A stretch of DNA of 64,000 bases from Parageobacillus sp. KH3-4 (GCF_022846435.1 NZ_AP025627.1:1584001-1648000), one strand, 5' to 3'. Counted from the first letter of the stretch, positions 10,774 through 19,779 are shown. Program-made: numbers and translations. Notes: generated from the sequence alone by a model not told the origin.

Positions 10774-10802
10774 TTGGGAAAAGTGTGTAAATACAGTAAA
10801 AT
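10774..10802 (+). promoter_or_regulatory. predicted sigma-A promoter of dynA
   Basis: TTGGGA (10774-10779), 17 bases, TAAAAT (10797-10802), placed between the bps terminator and the dynA start. Confidence 0.6.
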
Positions 10803-10836
10803 GGTTGTATATGATATAAATGCGAGGGGTTTGGAT

Positions 10837-13800
10837 ATGGGATCAGTGACTCAGCAAACATCGTTAACGCCATGGCTAAAAAAAATGATCGATGTGCATG
10901 ATATGTTTATCGCCCATGGCGATGAGGCAAACGCGAAAAAAGCGAAGCAGCTGCTGGAAAAAACGGCGAACGAACAACTTGCCATCGCTTTTTGCGGTCA
11001 TTTTTCCGCAGGAAAATCGAGCATGATTAATGCTCTTCTTGGCGAACCATTATTGCCGTCTAGCCCGATTCCGACAAGCGCCAATCTCGTAAAAGTAAAA
11101 TCAGGGCAGGAATACATCCGGGTGTTTTACAAGCATGAACCGCCGGCGGAATATGAGCCGCCATATGATCTTGAACTGATTCGCGCGCAATGCAAAGACG
11201 GGGATGCGATTGAATTCATCGAAGTAAGCCGGCAAACATCGAGCATACCAAACGGAATCGTAATAATGGATACGCCGGGAATCGATTCGACCGATGACGC
11301 GCACCGGCTCGCCACCGAATCGGCGCTTCACTTGGCGGATGTGGTGTTTTATATGATGGACTACAACCATGTGCAGGCGGAATTAAATTTTCAATTTACG
11401 AAAAAATTAACAAGCTACGGAAAAACGTTATATCTTGTTATTAATCAAATCGATAAGCACCGCGACAAGGAGCTGTCGTTTCATGAGTTTCGCCGCTCTG
11501 TCGAGGAAGCGTTTCAAACGTGGGGCGTCAAGGCGGAACGCATATTTTTTACTTCCTTGAAAGCGGCGAATCATCCGCATAACGAATGGAACGAACTAGT
11601 AAAATGTTTTCAACAGCTTTTCCATACAAAAGACGAACGCCTTTTACACGGCGTGGAAATTTCGTTGAAGCGGCTCGTTGACGAACATGCTCGTTGGCTT
11701 GCGGAGAAAGACGCGGAGGAAGAAGCAGCGATCCGCGCCCGCCTTGCTGCGCTGGGAAGCGATGAAACGGAAAAAGAGCAAATACGAAAGCGCCTCAGCC
11801 GGATGCAAGAGGAACGCAAACAGCTGGAAGCGATACATATAAACTTGGAAGCGGAATTTCGCCAAGAGCTGGATTCTCTTTTAGAGAACGCTTACATTAT
11901 GCCGTTTGAAACGCGGGAACTGGCGAAAGCGTATTTGCAATCAATGCAACCAGATTTTAAAGTCGGGTTTTTGTTTGCCAAAGCAAAAACTGCGCAAGAG
12001 CGGGAAAACCGGCTGCAGGCGTTTTATAAAAACGTAAAAGAAAAAGCGGTTTCGCAAATCGAGTGGCATGTCCGCGAGCTGTTGATCCGCTTCCTGAAAG
12101 CGCACGGTATCGAGGATTACACTTTATTGAACCGCTGCCAGCAATGGATGGTCGATTGGGAAGCGGACGTTTTAAGCGGACTGGTGAAAAAGGGAGCGGG
12201 CGCTGCTGGAGAAGCAGTCCTCCATTACGCGGACGATGTTGCTTATGAATTGAAAAAGCGATATCGAAACGCGGCGATGCAGCTATTTGGCCAATTATTC
12301 TCGAAATGGCAGGAACAAGCGGAAGAAAAGCGCCGCCGGCTTGAAGATGACATCGCGTTGGAAAGCGAAAAATATGAGTGGATTCAACGGATTGATCACC
12401 TGCAAAAAGCGCGCAAACAGGCGCATGAACAGCTTATGTGCTTGCTAGCGTCCGACCGCGTTTTCGAAGAGGGGGATGACAAGCGGCTTGCGGCATTGAC
12501 GGCTCTGCCTGCGATGAGAAAGCGCAAACATTCATCATTAACGGATCCTTCAAAACAAATTCATGAAAAGAAACATCCGCGCGTTCAAGAGCAAGCGCTC
12601 AGTCGGGGAGAGCCGGCGCGGAAAACATTGCCAAAAACGGCGGAATGCCTGCGAAAAGCGGCAAAGATCGTAGCCGGATTCGATTGGATGAATCGCTTCG
12701 TCCGCGAATTGACGGAAAAAGCCGAGCGCTTGGAGCACCGCACATTTACCGTCGCGCTTTTTGGAGCGTTTAGCGCCGGAAAGTCGTCGTTTGCCAATGC
12801 GCTGATTGGGGAGAGGGTGCTGCCGTCATCGCCGAATCCGACGACCGCGACGATTAATAAAATTGTCCCTCCGACTGAAGAATGCCCGCACGGCACTGTA
12901 ATTGTTCAAGTTAAAAGCGGCAAGCAGCTTTTTTCCGACGTTCAAGCTTCGCTCCGCCATTTTCGGATGAAGGCGGAAACGTGGGACGAAGCGCTGGCAG
13001 CGTGCGAAAAGATAGCGGACATGCAGGCGAATGCCGCGCACGAAAAACCGCATCGTTCTTTTCTTCAAGCGGTTCTTTCCGGCATTGAGCGCATGAAAGG
13101 CGATCTCGGCCGCAAACTTCGCATCGGGCTCGATGAATTTACGAAATACGTTGCTGAAGAAACGACCGCTTGCTTTATTGAGTCGGTTGAGCTGTATTAT
13201 GACTGCGCCCTCACTCGCCGGGGAATAACGCTTGTCGATACGCCCGGGGCAGATTCGATTAACGCCCGGCACACGGATGTTGCATTCGAATATATAAAAA
13301 ATGCTGATGCGATTTTGTTTGTCACTTATTATAACCATGCGTTTTCGAAAGCGGATCGCGAATTTTTAATCCAACTCGGGCGCGTCAAAGATACGTTTGC
13401 GCTGGATAAAATGTTTTTTATTGTCAACGCCGCAGATTTGGCGCATTCACCGGAGGAACTCAATGCGGTGCTGGCGTATGTCGAAGAACAGCTCGCTCAA
13501 TTCGGCATTCGTTTTCCGCGCCTTTACGCACTTTCGAGCCGTTTCGCCCTTGATGAAAAAACAGGCAGAAAGGCGGATGAAGGATACGGTTTCTTAACGG
13601 AATCGGGAATTCGTCGGTTTGAAGAAGATTTTGCTCGTTTTATTTCTGAAGAGCTGGCGGAAGTAGCGATTCAAGGTGCATATGCCGAAATGAAGCGCGC
13701 GCACCAGACGCTTCTTGACTATATTAATGCCGCGCAGCAAAGCAATGAGGAAAAAGCCGCAAAACAACGCGCGCTTTCGCAAGAGCAAGCGGCGATTCGC

Positions 13801-14526
13801 AAGCTGCTTGAGTCTGTCGCCATTATTGACCATGACGTACACGCCATGAAACAAGAAATTGCCGAGCTTGTTTATTATGTAAAACAGCGCGTGTCGTTCC
13901 GCTTCCATGATTGGTTTAAAGAATCGTTCAATCCGGCTGCGCTGCGCGACGACGTCCGCGATATTCGTCAGGCGCTCCGCACTTGTTTAGAAGAATTGCT
14001 GCATTCTGTCGGTTTTGATTTGACGCAGGAAATGCGCGCGACAAGCTTAAGAATCGAACGATTTTTAAAAGAACGCCTTCACGAACAATTTGTCGATCTA
14101 TGCGGCAAAATCGAGCGGATTCATAAAGGAGTGCCGCTGTCGCCGTTAGAATCGATTTCGTTTCCTACTCCAGAGTTTCCGCACGGTTTTACGCAAATCG
14201 ATGAAGCCAGATTTTCTAAAGCGCTGTCGATGTATAAAAACGCGAAATCGTTTTTTGAGCGCGATGAAAAACGTTATATGAAAGAAGAAATGGAAAAACA
14301 AATACAAGGGCCGATCAGCGATTATGCTGCGGAACAAGAGCAGCGTATGTTCCAATTTTACAACGAGCAATATGCGGCGGCGGTCCAAAAGTTGGCCTTA
14401 TTTCTTTTGCGACAAGTCGATGATTATTTTTCCGGTTTGCAAGCAACATTATCAGCGGAAGTGGATGTTGAACAGCTGCATCATTGCGAACGGCGGCTAG
14501 CGAGCTTATTAGAAGAGCAACAATAA
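10837..14526 (+). CDS. dynA: double dynamin-like GTPase (bacterial dynamin)
   Basis: 1229-residue fusion of two dynamin-like units, as in B. subtilis DynA (YpbR), which tethers and fuses membranes and helps against membrane stress and phage. Unit one has G1 GHFSAGKSS at about residue 54, G3 DTPGIDS and G4 NQID. Unit two has G1 GAFSAGKSS at about residue 643, G3 DTPGADS and a G4-like VNAAD. Long charged helical stretches between and after the GTPase domains fit stalk regions. The start at 10837 has a GAGGGG site; the frame runs open further upstream into bpsB but without a ribosome site. Confidence 0.95.
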   Translation: MGSVTQQTSLTPWLKKMIDVHDMFIAHGDEANAKKAKQLLEKTANEQLAIAFCGHFSAGKSSMINALLGEPLLPSSPIPTSANLVKVKSGQEYIRVFYKHEPPAEYEPPYDLELIRAQCKDGDAIEFIEVSRQTSSIPNGIVIMDTPGIDSTDDAHRLATESALHLADVVFYMMDYNHVQAELNFQFTKKLTSYGKTLYLVINQIDKHRDKELSFHEFRRSVEEAFQTWGVKAERIFFTSLKAANHPHNEWNELVKCFQQLFHTKDERLLHGVEISLKRLVDEHARWLAEKDAEEEAAIRARLAALGSDETEKEQIRKRLSRMQEERKQLEAIHINLEAEFRQELDSLLENAYIMPFETRELAKAYLQSMQPDFKVGFLFAKAKTAQERENRLQAFYKNVKEKAVSQIEWHVRELLIRFLKAHGIEDYTLLNRCQQWMVDWEADVLSGLVKKGAGAAGEAVLHYADDVAYELKKRYRNAAMQLFGQLFSKWQEQAEEKRRRLEDDIALESEKYEWIQRIDHLQKARKQAHEQLMCLLASDRVFEEGDDKRLAALTALPAMRKRKHSSLTDPSKQIHEKKHPRVQEQALSRGEPARKTLPKTAECLRKAAKIVAGFDWMNRFVRELTEKAERLEHRTFTVALFGAFSAGKSSFANALIGERVLPSSPNPTTATINKIVPPTEECPHGTVIVQVKSGKQLFSDVQASLRHFRMKAETWDEALAACEKIADMQANAAHEKPHRSFLQAVLSGIERMKGDLGRKLRIGLDEFTKYVAEETTACFIESVELYYDCALTRRGITLVDTPGADSINARHTDVAFEYIKNADAILFVTYYNHAFSKADREFLIQLGRVKDTFALDKMFFIVNAADLAHSPEELNAVLAYVEEQLAQFGIRFPRLYALSSRFALDEKTGRKADEGYGFLTESGIRRFEEDFARFISEELAEVAIQGAYAEMKRAHQTLLDYINAAQQSNEEKAAKQRALSQEQAAIRKLLESVAIIDHDVHAMKQEIAELVYYVKQRVSFRFHDWFKESFNPAALRDDVRDIRQALRTCLEELLHSVGFDLTQEMRATSLRIERFLKERLHEQFVDLCGKIERIHKGVPLSPLESISFPTPEFPHGFTQIDEARFSKALSMYKNAKSFFERDEKRYMKEEMEKQIQGPISDYAAEQEQRMFQFYNEQYAAAVQKLALFLLRQVDDYFSGLQATLSAEVDVEQLHHCERRLASLLEEQQ

Positions 14527-14897
14527 AGGGAGCGAATTTCCGCCGTTTTCAGCGGGATGGATGAAGCCGATTCGCTTGCTGGAGGGCGCAAAGATTATTC
14601 ACAGCGATGCTGCGCGCAAAATTCACTCTTCGCCTGGCTATCCGCCGCAATCGATATGAAGCGCCCGGGATTTATCTGTTTCCCGTTCCCGGCAGAGAAG
14701 CAATCGGCGTTCGTTTGCCGCCGTCTTGCACCGCTTCCAAAAAGGGGAGAAACAGTACGTGCGCTCGGGATTCAAAAAACGGATAAAGGGCTTTATACTT
14801 ATTGTCAGCGGCTTGGTTACGTTATCCATTTTGCTGTTGAGCACCAAAGCCGTACGTCCGCATTGAATGGAAAAGGAAAAGAGAAAGGAAGATTCGA
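14527..14897 (+). other. gene-free stretch with possible decayed coding sequence
   Basis: No frame here has a ribosome site and a credible protein. Short pieces in different frames look protein-like. One piece, starting near 14602, contains RLAIRRNRYEAPGIYLFPVP; another near 14790 ends in a membrane-like run GFILIVSGLVTLSILLLS. Together they may be a frameshifted small membrane protein gene. The link is weak. Confidence 0.3.
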
Positions 14898-15176
14898 ATG
14901 AGTGAAGTTCATGAAGCGATTACCGCCCACATCCAAAAACAGCATGCGATCATTAAGCGTTTTGTCCAATTAGAGGCAGATCGGGAACGCTATATTGATG
15001 AAGCTGTTGCGCTTTGCCAAAAGGGGTTGCCGTTTACTGTCGACAAAATTAATCAGATAACGAAGGAAATGAATGAATTGGCAAAACACGGCGTTGTGCC
15101 GCAGCGAAAATATGTGACGGTCGAAATGGTAAAAGAATATGTGGAACGTTTAACAAAGCAAGGGGGAAAGAAATGA
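14898..15176 (+). CDS. ypbS: DUF2533-type protein, YpbS-like
   Basis: 92-residue soluble, highly charged and helical protein of unknown function. It matches YpbS in length, character and position just after dynA. An AGAAAGGAAGA site precedes the ATG. It overlaps the downstream sulfurtransferase start by four bases, which implies cotranscription. No catalytic motif is visible. Confidence 0.75.
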   Translation: MSEVHEAITAHIQKQHAIIKRFVQLEADRERYIDEAVALCQKGLPFTVDKINQITKEMNELAKHGVVPQRKYVTVEMVKEYVERLTKQGGKK

Positions 15177-16009
15177 ACTATATTGTTTCACATGAATGGC
15201 TTATAGAGAGACTCGATCACGAAAATATCCGCATTATTGACTGCCGTTTTTATCTTAATGATCCAACTCGGGGATTAAATGAATATAGGAAAGATCATCT
15301 TCCTGGAGCATTATATTTTGATTTAGAAAAAGATTTATCCGCGCCTGCCAGCAAACATGGCGGACGGCATCCGCTTCCGCCTGTTGAAGAATTGGCAGAG
15401 AAGCTATCAGCGTCAGGAATTGATGAAACGGTTACAGTTGTTGCATATGATGACCAGGATGGGGCGATGGCTTCACGGTGTTGGTGGCTGCTTCGCTATC
15501 TTGGGCATGAGTGTGTCTATGTCCTAGATGGAGGCTATACAAAATGGAAAGAAGCGGGGTATCCAGTCACATCAAAGGTTGCTGCCGTAAAACCGCGATC
15601 ATTTCAGCCTCGTCTTCAGCCTTCGTGGTTGGCGACTGTCGATGACGTGCGCCGTGCGGTTCAAGAGTCATCAGCAATTATTATCGATTCACGGGAATGG
15701 AAGCGATACGCAGGTATAGAAGAACCAATCGATCGTGTTGCCGGACATATTCCGGGAGCCCGCCACATGTTTTGGAAAGACTGTGTGACGGACGAGGGAT
15801 ATTGGAAAAATCCGCAAGAACAAGCGGAGCGTTTTGCCGCAATCAAAAAAGATGCTCCCATTATCGTGTACTGCGGTTCTGGAGTGACGGCATGTCCAAA
15901 CGTGCTTGCGTTGAAAGAGGCAGGTTATACGAACGTGCGATTGTATGCCGGAAGTTGGAGTGATTGGATTTCCTATTCAGAAAATCCGATTGCGACAGGG
16001 GAAAAATAA
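15173..16009 (+). CDS. sulfurtransferase with two rhodanese domains
   Basis: 278-residue protein with two rhodanese domains, the second carrying the active cysteine (Cys234) in VYCGSGVTACP. The CGSGV-type loop resembles 3-mercaptopyruvate sulfurtransferases (SseA group) more than thiosulfate-specific enzymes, so the donor is uncertain. The first domain keeps the fold (IIDCRFYLNDP..GHIPGA-like turns) but lacks the cysteine. The ATG overlaps the ypbS stop. Confidence 0.9.
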   Translation: MNYIVSHEWLIERLDHENIRIIDCRFYLNDPTRGLNEYRKDHLPGALYFDLEKDLSAPASKHGGRHPLPPVEELAEKLSASGIDETVTVVAYDDQDGAMASRCWWLLRYLGHECVYVLDGGYTKWKEAGYPVTSKVAAVKPRSFQPRLQPSWLATVDDVRRAVQESSAIIIDSREWKRYAGIEEPIDRVAGHIPGARHMFWKDCVTDEGYWKNPQEQAERFAAIKKDAPIIVYCGSGVTACPNVLALKEAGYTNVRLYAGSWSDWISYSENPIATGEK

Positions 16010-16074
16010 CAACATAATTTTTTCACCGTTTACCTATACTACCGATATACCCTTGTTGCAAAGGAGGAAGGCGA

Positions 16075-16215
16075 ATGGGCCGCACAAAACTCGGCAACGC
16101 CAATGCGCAACGAAACAACAACGCCAAGCAAAAAAACGGCTTTAATCATGAATTTGCTTCCTATGCGGAAGTAGAAACGAAAAAAATGAAAAACGAACAT
16201 AAAAATATCCGCTAA
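16075..16215 (+). CDS. small basic Asn/Lys-rich protein, 46 aa
   Basis: A complete 46-codon frame behind a perfect AAGGAGG site and followed by a terminator. The product begins MGRTKLGNANAQRN and is rich in N, K, Q and E, with no membrane segment. The composition and the nearby SASP genes suggest a minor spore protein, but I cannot name the family. Confidence 0.7.
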   Translation: MGRTKLGNANAQRNNNAKQKNGFNHEFASYAEVETKKMKNEHKNIR

Positions 16216-16224
16216 TCGATCAAC

Positions 16225-16252
16225 GGGGGTGTCTTATGGACGCCCCTTTTTT
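16225..16252 (+). terminator. terminator after the 46-aa gene
   Basis: GGGGTGTC pairs with GGACGCCCC (one G-U) across the loop TTAT, followed by TTTTTTG. Confidence 0.8.
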
Positions 16253-16306
16253 GCTTTTTTTCTTTACGATTTTATGGTTTAATAAAAGCGAGCGGGAGGG
16301 AAATAA

Positions 16307-16822
16307 ATGAAAAAATTCATTGGCGTTATCTTGCTGCTTGCCCTTACCGGATACGGCATTTGGAACGCGCTTGCCGCTGAAAAGGCAAAGGAAGTCGGCC
16401 TTTCTGTAGGCAACGTTGCGCCGGATTTTTCGTTGCGGACGCTCGACGGCCAAACGGTGCGTTTATCGGATTTTCGCGGGAAGCCGGTCATCGTCAACTT
16501 TTGGACGACATGGTGCCCGCCATGCAAAAAAGAAATGCCCGATATGGAAAAATTTTATAAAGCCCATCATTCTGATGTGGAATTGCTAGCTGTTCATTTA
16601 ACATCGCAAGATACTCGCGAAAATGCAAAGTCATTCGTTAACGAACATCAATTATCGTTTCCGGTCGCGCTTGACGAAAAACAGAAAGCGTTAAAGCTGT
16701 ATCATATTCAAACGATTCCGACATCGTATATCATTGACCGGGATGGAGTCATTCGCAAAAAAGTGGTCGGTCCGATGACGTACAAACAGATGGTGGAAGT
16801 AACAGCGGCGCTCCGCGACTAA
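16307..16822 (+). CDS. yneN: membrane-anchored thioredoxin-like protein (TlpA/ResA type)
   Basis: 171-residue thiol-disulfide oxidoreductase. One N-terminal hydrophobic anchor (FIGVILLLALTGYGIWNALA) places the rest outside the membrane. The active site is TTWCPPCKKEMPD with Cys70 and Cys73, in an AhpC/TSA-type fold opening VAPDFSLRTLDG. The cis-proline loop reads IQTIPTSYIID. It resembles B. subtilis YneN in length and neighbours. The likely role is reduction of extracytoplasmic disulfides; the partner is unknown. The ribosome site is GGGAGGG. Confidence 0.88.
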   Translation: MKKFIGVILLLALTGYGIWNALAAEKAKEVGLSVGNVAPDFSLRTLDGQTVRLSDFRGKPVIVNFWTTWCPPCKKEMPDMEKFYKAHHSDVELLAVHLTSQDTRENAKSFVNEHQLSFPVALDEKQKALKLYHIQTIPTSYIIDRDGVIRKKVVGPMTYKQMVEVTAALRD

Positions 16823-16852
16823 AAGCATCTTTCCATGGAAAGGTGCTTTTTC
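16821..16852 (+). terminator. terminator of yneN
   Basis: AAAAGCATCTTTCC (16821-16834) with GGAAAGGTGCTTTT (16837-16850), then TTC. Near-perfect 14-bp stem. Confidence 0.85.
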
Positions 16853-16949
16853 TTATTTTCCGCGCATTATTTTTCAAAAAGTTGTAATAATTTTTGTCTA
16901 TTTCGGGAATTAATGAAATTAAAATAATAATTGAGGGGAGGGTGAAAAA

Positions 16950-17081
16950 ATGCGAAGAACCCGTAAAGTGACATTTCAAGAATTAATAATGGAAAATAAG
17001 CGTCAATTGCTAAATGACCGTGAAGCAATGGAAAAAATCGAAAAAAAATTGGAAGAACGAATGCTAAAAAAAGCAGAATAA
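16950..17081 (+). CDS. FbpB-like small basic protein, 43 aa
   Basis: 43 residues, rich in K, R and E, opening [20 protein letters not shown]. This matches the Fur-regulated basic protein family (FbpB/FbpC), which in B. subtilis works with the sRNA FsrA in iron sparing. The ribosome site GAGGGGAGGGTG is strong. I looked for a Fur box upstream and saw no clear one, so iron control here is unproven. Confidence 0.72.
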   Translation: MRRTRKVTFQELIMENKRQLLNDREAMEKIEKKLEERMLKKAE

Positions 17082-17136
17082 TCCGGGCATAGCGATCATC
17101 CGGGCGGACAAACTAGATGGTGAGGAGGCGAGGCAC

Positions 17137-17280
17137 ATGAGCAATCCGAGAGGAAACCCGAAATATTTCAATCCGAACCATCTAGGCACCCAACCTCGTG
17201 CCGCTGGAGGAAATAAAGGGAAACAAATGCAAGATCAATCTGGGCAACATGCTCAAGTCATTCAAACGAAAGGCGAATAA
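17137..17280 (+). CDS. sspN: small acid-soluble spore protein N
   Basis: 47-residue spore protein, [20 protein letters not shown] at the start, rich in G, N, Q and K, matching SspN of Bacillus. It is made in the forespore and is dispensable in known cases. The ribosome site is GAGGAGGCGAGG. tlp follows 56 bases later, the same sspN-tlp pairing as in B. subtilis, where it is sigma-G dependent. Confidence 0.9.
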   Translation: MSNPRGNPKYFNPNHLGTQPRAAGGNKGKQMQDQSGQHAQVIQTKGE

Positions 17281-17336
17281 TTGCTTGTTCATATAAAACA
17301 TAAATGCCAAATGACAATCACGAAGGAGGAAACGTG

Positions 17337-17570
17337 ATGGCACATCATCGTCCGAAACCGGATGACCGCAGCGACAACGTGGAAAAACTGCAAGATATGG
17401 TGCAAAATACAATTGAAAATATCGAAAAAGCAGAAGAAACGATGCAATTTGCTTCCCCGGAAGAACGGGAACAAATTCGCGAAAAAAATAAACGCCGCGA
17501 AGAAGCGATTGCGGCGATGCGTGCCGAAATTAAAGACGAAGCAGCGGCACGTGAAAGCGGCTATCAGTAA
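17337..17570 (+). CDS. tlp: acid-soluble spore protein Tlp
   Basis: 77-residue small spore protein of the Tlp family (thioredoxin-like in name only; there is no CXXC). Charged and helical: RPKPDDRSDNVEKLQDMVQN at the start. The ATG at 17337 has an AAGGAGG site seven bases before it; an in-frame GTG lies one codon upstream, and a farther ATG at 17304 lacks a site. It follows sspN and ends in a terminator. Confidence 0.92.
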   Translation: MAHHRPKPDDRSDNVEKLQDMVQNTIENIEKAEETMQFASPEEREQIREKNKRREEAIAAMRAEIKDEAAARESGYQ

Positions 17571-17575
17571 TGTCG

Positions 17576-17616
17576 AAAACGGAGTGATCCACATTATAGG
17601 ATGACTCCGTTTTTTA
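17576..17616 (+). terminator. terminator of sspN-tlp
   Basis: AAAACGGAGT (17576-17585) pairs with ACTCCGTTTT (17603-17612), extended through ATCC/GGAT, with a tail of T. Confidence 0.85.
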
Positions 17617-17681
17617 TTTCATAAAACATAGAGTATGATAAGATATAGTTGTTATAGAAGATGGTAACGGAGGGAGAACGA

Positions 17682-18098
17682 ATGAAAGTCGCTGAAAAAC
17701 AAATTGAAGTGCGTTATGCGGAAACCGATCAAATGGGGGTTGTTTACCATGCCAATTATCTCGTCTGGATGGAAGTCGGGCGCACGGAGCTGATCAAACA
17801 GTTAGGCTTTCATTATGCCGATATGGAGAAAGAAGGAATTATTTCTCCCGTTGTCGATTTGCAAGTTTCCTACAAAAAACCGCTTCATTACGGGGAGACG
17901 GCGACCGTCCGCACATGGATCGACGCTTATGACGGCATTCGCGTCACTTATGGGTATGAAATTTTAACGCCGGACGGAGAAATCGCCGTGACGGGAAAAT
18001 CGCAGCATGTTTGCGTCAAGCGCGATACGTTTCGCCCGATTGTCATTCGCAAATATTTTCCGGATTGGCATGAAGCGTATGAACGCGCGAAAAAGTAA
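17682..18098 (+). CDS. yneP: acyl-CoA thioesterase, YbgC/YneP type
   Basis: 138-residue single hotdog-fold thioesterase of the 4-hydroxybenzoyl-CoA thioesterase/YbgC group. The active aspartate motif is YAETDQMGVVYHANYLVWME near residue 15. The acyl substrate is unknown. The start at 17682 has a CGGAGGGAGAAC site and gives the length of B. subtilis YneP. It is the first of a three-gene run with yneQ and a second hotdog enzyme. Confidence 0.92.
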   Translation: MKVAEKQIEVRYAETDQMGVVYHANYLVWMEVGRTELIKQLGFHYADMEKEGIISPVVDLQVSYKKPLHYGETATVRTWIDAYDGIRVTYGYEILTPDGEIAVTGKSQHVCVKRDTFRPIVIRKYFPDWHEAYERAKK

Positions 18099-18112
18099 AG
18101 GAGATACATACG

Positions 18113-18436
18113 ATGGCTTTCGGCATTCGTAGGCAGGAATTAATCGAATGGAAGGAGAAAGTACAAAAAGGGGAAATCGCGTTCTTAACTCATTATTGGT
18201 ATGACGAACGGTTTCCGCAATATACGACGGTAACAAAAGTCGGCTGTTCAGACATCGAAAAACTTGCCGCATGGGGGGAAAAATACGGATTGTGCCGGGA
18301 ATGGATTCATGAGCGCGATCTGTTTCCGCATTTTGACTTGTTTGGAGAAAAGCAGATCATGATTTTGCGACAAGAGGGCTTGTTTGACCATCTGAAACGG
18401 TTTCGTTTAGCAAGTAAAGGAGAGGGAGAAAGGTGA
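18113..18436 (+). CDS. yneQ: YneQ-like conserved protein
   Basis: 107-residue soluble protein of unknown function. It contains WKEKVQKGEIAFLTHYWYDE and a cysteine-bearing turn CSDIEKLAAWG. It resembles YneQ by sequence character and by its place after yneP. The ribosome site is AAAGGAG. It overlaps the next start by four bases (GTGA). Confidence 0.78.
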   Translation: MAFGIRRQELIEWKEKVQKGEIAFLTHYWYDERFPQYTTVTKVGCSDIEKLAAWGEKYGLCREWIHERDLFPHFDLFGEKQIMILRQEGLFDHLKRFRLASKGEGER

Positions 18437-18837
18437 ATTTGGCTCATTTAAAAGAGATAGGGAAAGGAACGCTATTAGAAGCGCTAGGCATTGAGATTAC
18501 CGAGTTAGGCGAAGGGCGCGTCGTAGCGACGATGCCGGTCGACCACCGCACGCATCAGCCGTTCGGGATTCTTCATGGCGGCGCTTCTGTCGCCTTGGCG
18601 GAAACGGTGGCGAGCATCGGCGCATATGCGCTTGTCGATCAAGAAACGGAAAACGTCGTCGGTTTAGAAATAAACGCCAACCATATCCGCGCTGTTCGGA
18701 GCGGCACCGTTACCGCTACAGGCACCGTTCTTCACCGCGGCAAAACGACGATGGTATGGGATATTAAAATCGTCGATGAACAACAGCGTCTCGTCTCTGT
18801 TTCGCGCTGTACGATTGCCATAATCAAAAAAAGCTAG
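18433..18837 (+). CDS. PaaI-type hotdog thioesterase
   Basis: 134-residue hotdog thioesterase. The family signature is HQPFGILHGGASVALAETVAS, with the HGG oxyanion-hole turn and catalytic glutamate/aspartate position typical of PaaI/MenI enzymes. It could hydrolyse 1,4-dihydroxy-2-naphthoyl-CoA in menaquinone synthesis, or phenylacetyl-type thioesters; the sequence alone does not decide. It uses a GTG start with a GGAGAGGGAG site. Confidence 0.88.
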   Translation: MNLAHLKEIGKGTLLEALGIEITELGEGRVVATMPVDHRTHQPFGILHGGASVALAETVASIGAYALVDQETENVVGLEINANHIRAVRSGTVTATGTVLHRGKTTMVWDIKIVDEQQRLVSVSRCTIAIIKKS

Positions 18838-18862
18838 CCATTGCGAAAGAGCTAGCTTTTTT
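18826..18862 (+). terminator. terminator of the yneP operon
   Basis: AAAAAAAGCTAGC (18826-18838) with GCTAGCTTTTTT (18851-18862). The first arm overlaps the stop codon. Confidence 0.88.
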
Positions 18863-18949
18863 ATTCTGAATCAATCAGAAATAATTGGAAAATAAGGGAT
18901 ATTCAACTATTATTGGTTTATATCTTCATGGAGCACAGGCGAGAGCGGT

Positions 18950-19237
18950 TCATCCGATCATAAACACTGGCTCATTTGCCTGCTTATTGAAATCGATGAC
19001 TAAATTATGGCCATCGAAATACCATATGTCGCGGTCTTCCACAAAAAAGGTGATTCCATCGATTGTTGTTTGCGCTCCTGGTTCGATAGGGTCGTCCTTG
19101 GCCACACCGAGGGAAAATCCGCTTTGTACGGTGCTGCATCCGCCATAGCGCGCGAAAAAGCGGACGGCATCGCCTTTTTGCAAATTAAGTTCTTCCTTGT
19201 ACCATGCAAATGCTTTTGGCGTTAAAATGATCTCCAT
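18950..19237 (-). CDS. yneR: HesB/YneR family protein
   Basis: 95-residue HesB-like domain protein. It keeps one cysteine in YGGCSTVQSGFSLG but not the C-terminal CXC of true A-type Fe-S carriers, as known for the YneR/YqkB branch, so an Fe-S role is doubtful. It is transcribed opposite to its neighbours, with an AAGGAGGG site before the ATG. The position after yneQ matches the B. subtilis order. Confidence 0.88.
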   Translation of the reverse strand: MEIILTPKAFAWYKEELNLQKGDAVRFFARYGGCSTVQSGFSLGVAKDDPIEPGAQTTIDGITFFVEDRDIWYFDGHNLVIDFNKQANEPVFMIG

Positions 19238-19374
19238 TTCTGCACCCTCCTTATTTTTATTATAAGGGAGAAAGCGATACTATGTAAAAAGTTAGTGAAT
19301 ATCTTATGACATTTTTGACTAAATCGCGTTTCATTGGCAAAAAGTAAAGAGAGAAGCGAAGAAGGAGGGCAAAA

Positions 19375-19512
19375 ATGGAGAAAAAACAGGCGTTTCCGCT
19401 GAGCTACGAATCCGATGGAGTGATGGGAAACAAACAGAAAAAACGATCCAATCGCGGCAAGGCAGAACAAAATCAACGCGATTTTTTCAACACGACGCCG
19501 TCGAGTGAATAA
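19375..19512 (+). CDS. small hydrophilic protein, 45 aa
   Basis: Complete 45-codon frame behind a strong GAAGGAGGG site and ahead of a terminator, so it is a self-standing gene. It opens MEKKQAFPLSYESDG and continues with a K/R/N/Q-rich middle (KQKKRSNRGKAEQNQR). No membrane segment. Family unknown; the composition resembles minor spore proteins. Confidence 0.65.
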   Translation: MEKKQAFPLSYESDGVMGNKQKKRSNRGKAEQNQRDFFNTTPSSE

Positions 19513-19518
19513 AGTAAA

Positions 19519-19540
19519 AGTAGCCGGCAGGCTGCTTTTT
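19519..19540 (+). terminator. terminator after the 45-aa gene
   Basis: AGTAGCC (19519-19525), loop GGCA, GGCTGCT (19530-19536), then T-run. One U-G pair. Confidence 0.75.
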
Positions 19541-19626
19541 CTTTCGAAAACCACTATACAAATGCGCCATTCAACGTTATTATTAATCGAGGAATATTTT
19601 TTGCGAAAGGAGTGACGTTTTCGTAT

Positions 19627-19767
19627 ATGAGTAGTCGAAGTTCGAGTGAACCAGAGCCGGAATATAGCGGGGGAGCGCCGTCTTCTTCTTTTTCGATCAC
19701 CGAGCTACTCATCGTACGAAAACGGGCTCCGATCGAAAAAGGAGAAGAGCAAACTTCCTCGCGATGA
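19627..19767 (+). CDS. small Ser-rich protein, 46 aa
   Basis: 46 codons starting MSSRSSSEPEPEYSGG and then SSSFSITELLIVRKRAPIEK. The GGAGTGA site lies 11-12 bases before the ATG, a little far; an in-frame GTG at 19611 is too close to it. It ends 12 bases before the CorA gene start, so the two may be cotranscribed. Family unknown. The start is uncertain and the gene is only moderately supported. Confidence 0.45.
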   Translation: MSSRSSSEPEPEYSGGAPSSSFSITELLIVRKRAPIEKGEEQTSSR

Positions 19768-19779
19768 AAAGGAGGAAGG

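Noticed and set aside
14557-14901. 114-codon open frame after dynA
   Set aside because: No ribosome site, odd composition rich in Cys and Arg, and it overlaps the ypbS start; probably chance.
16860-16949. Fur box upstream of the FbpB-like gene
   Set aside because: AT-rich, but no stretch fits the 7-1-7 or 19-bp Fur consensus well enough.
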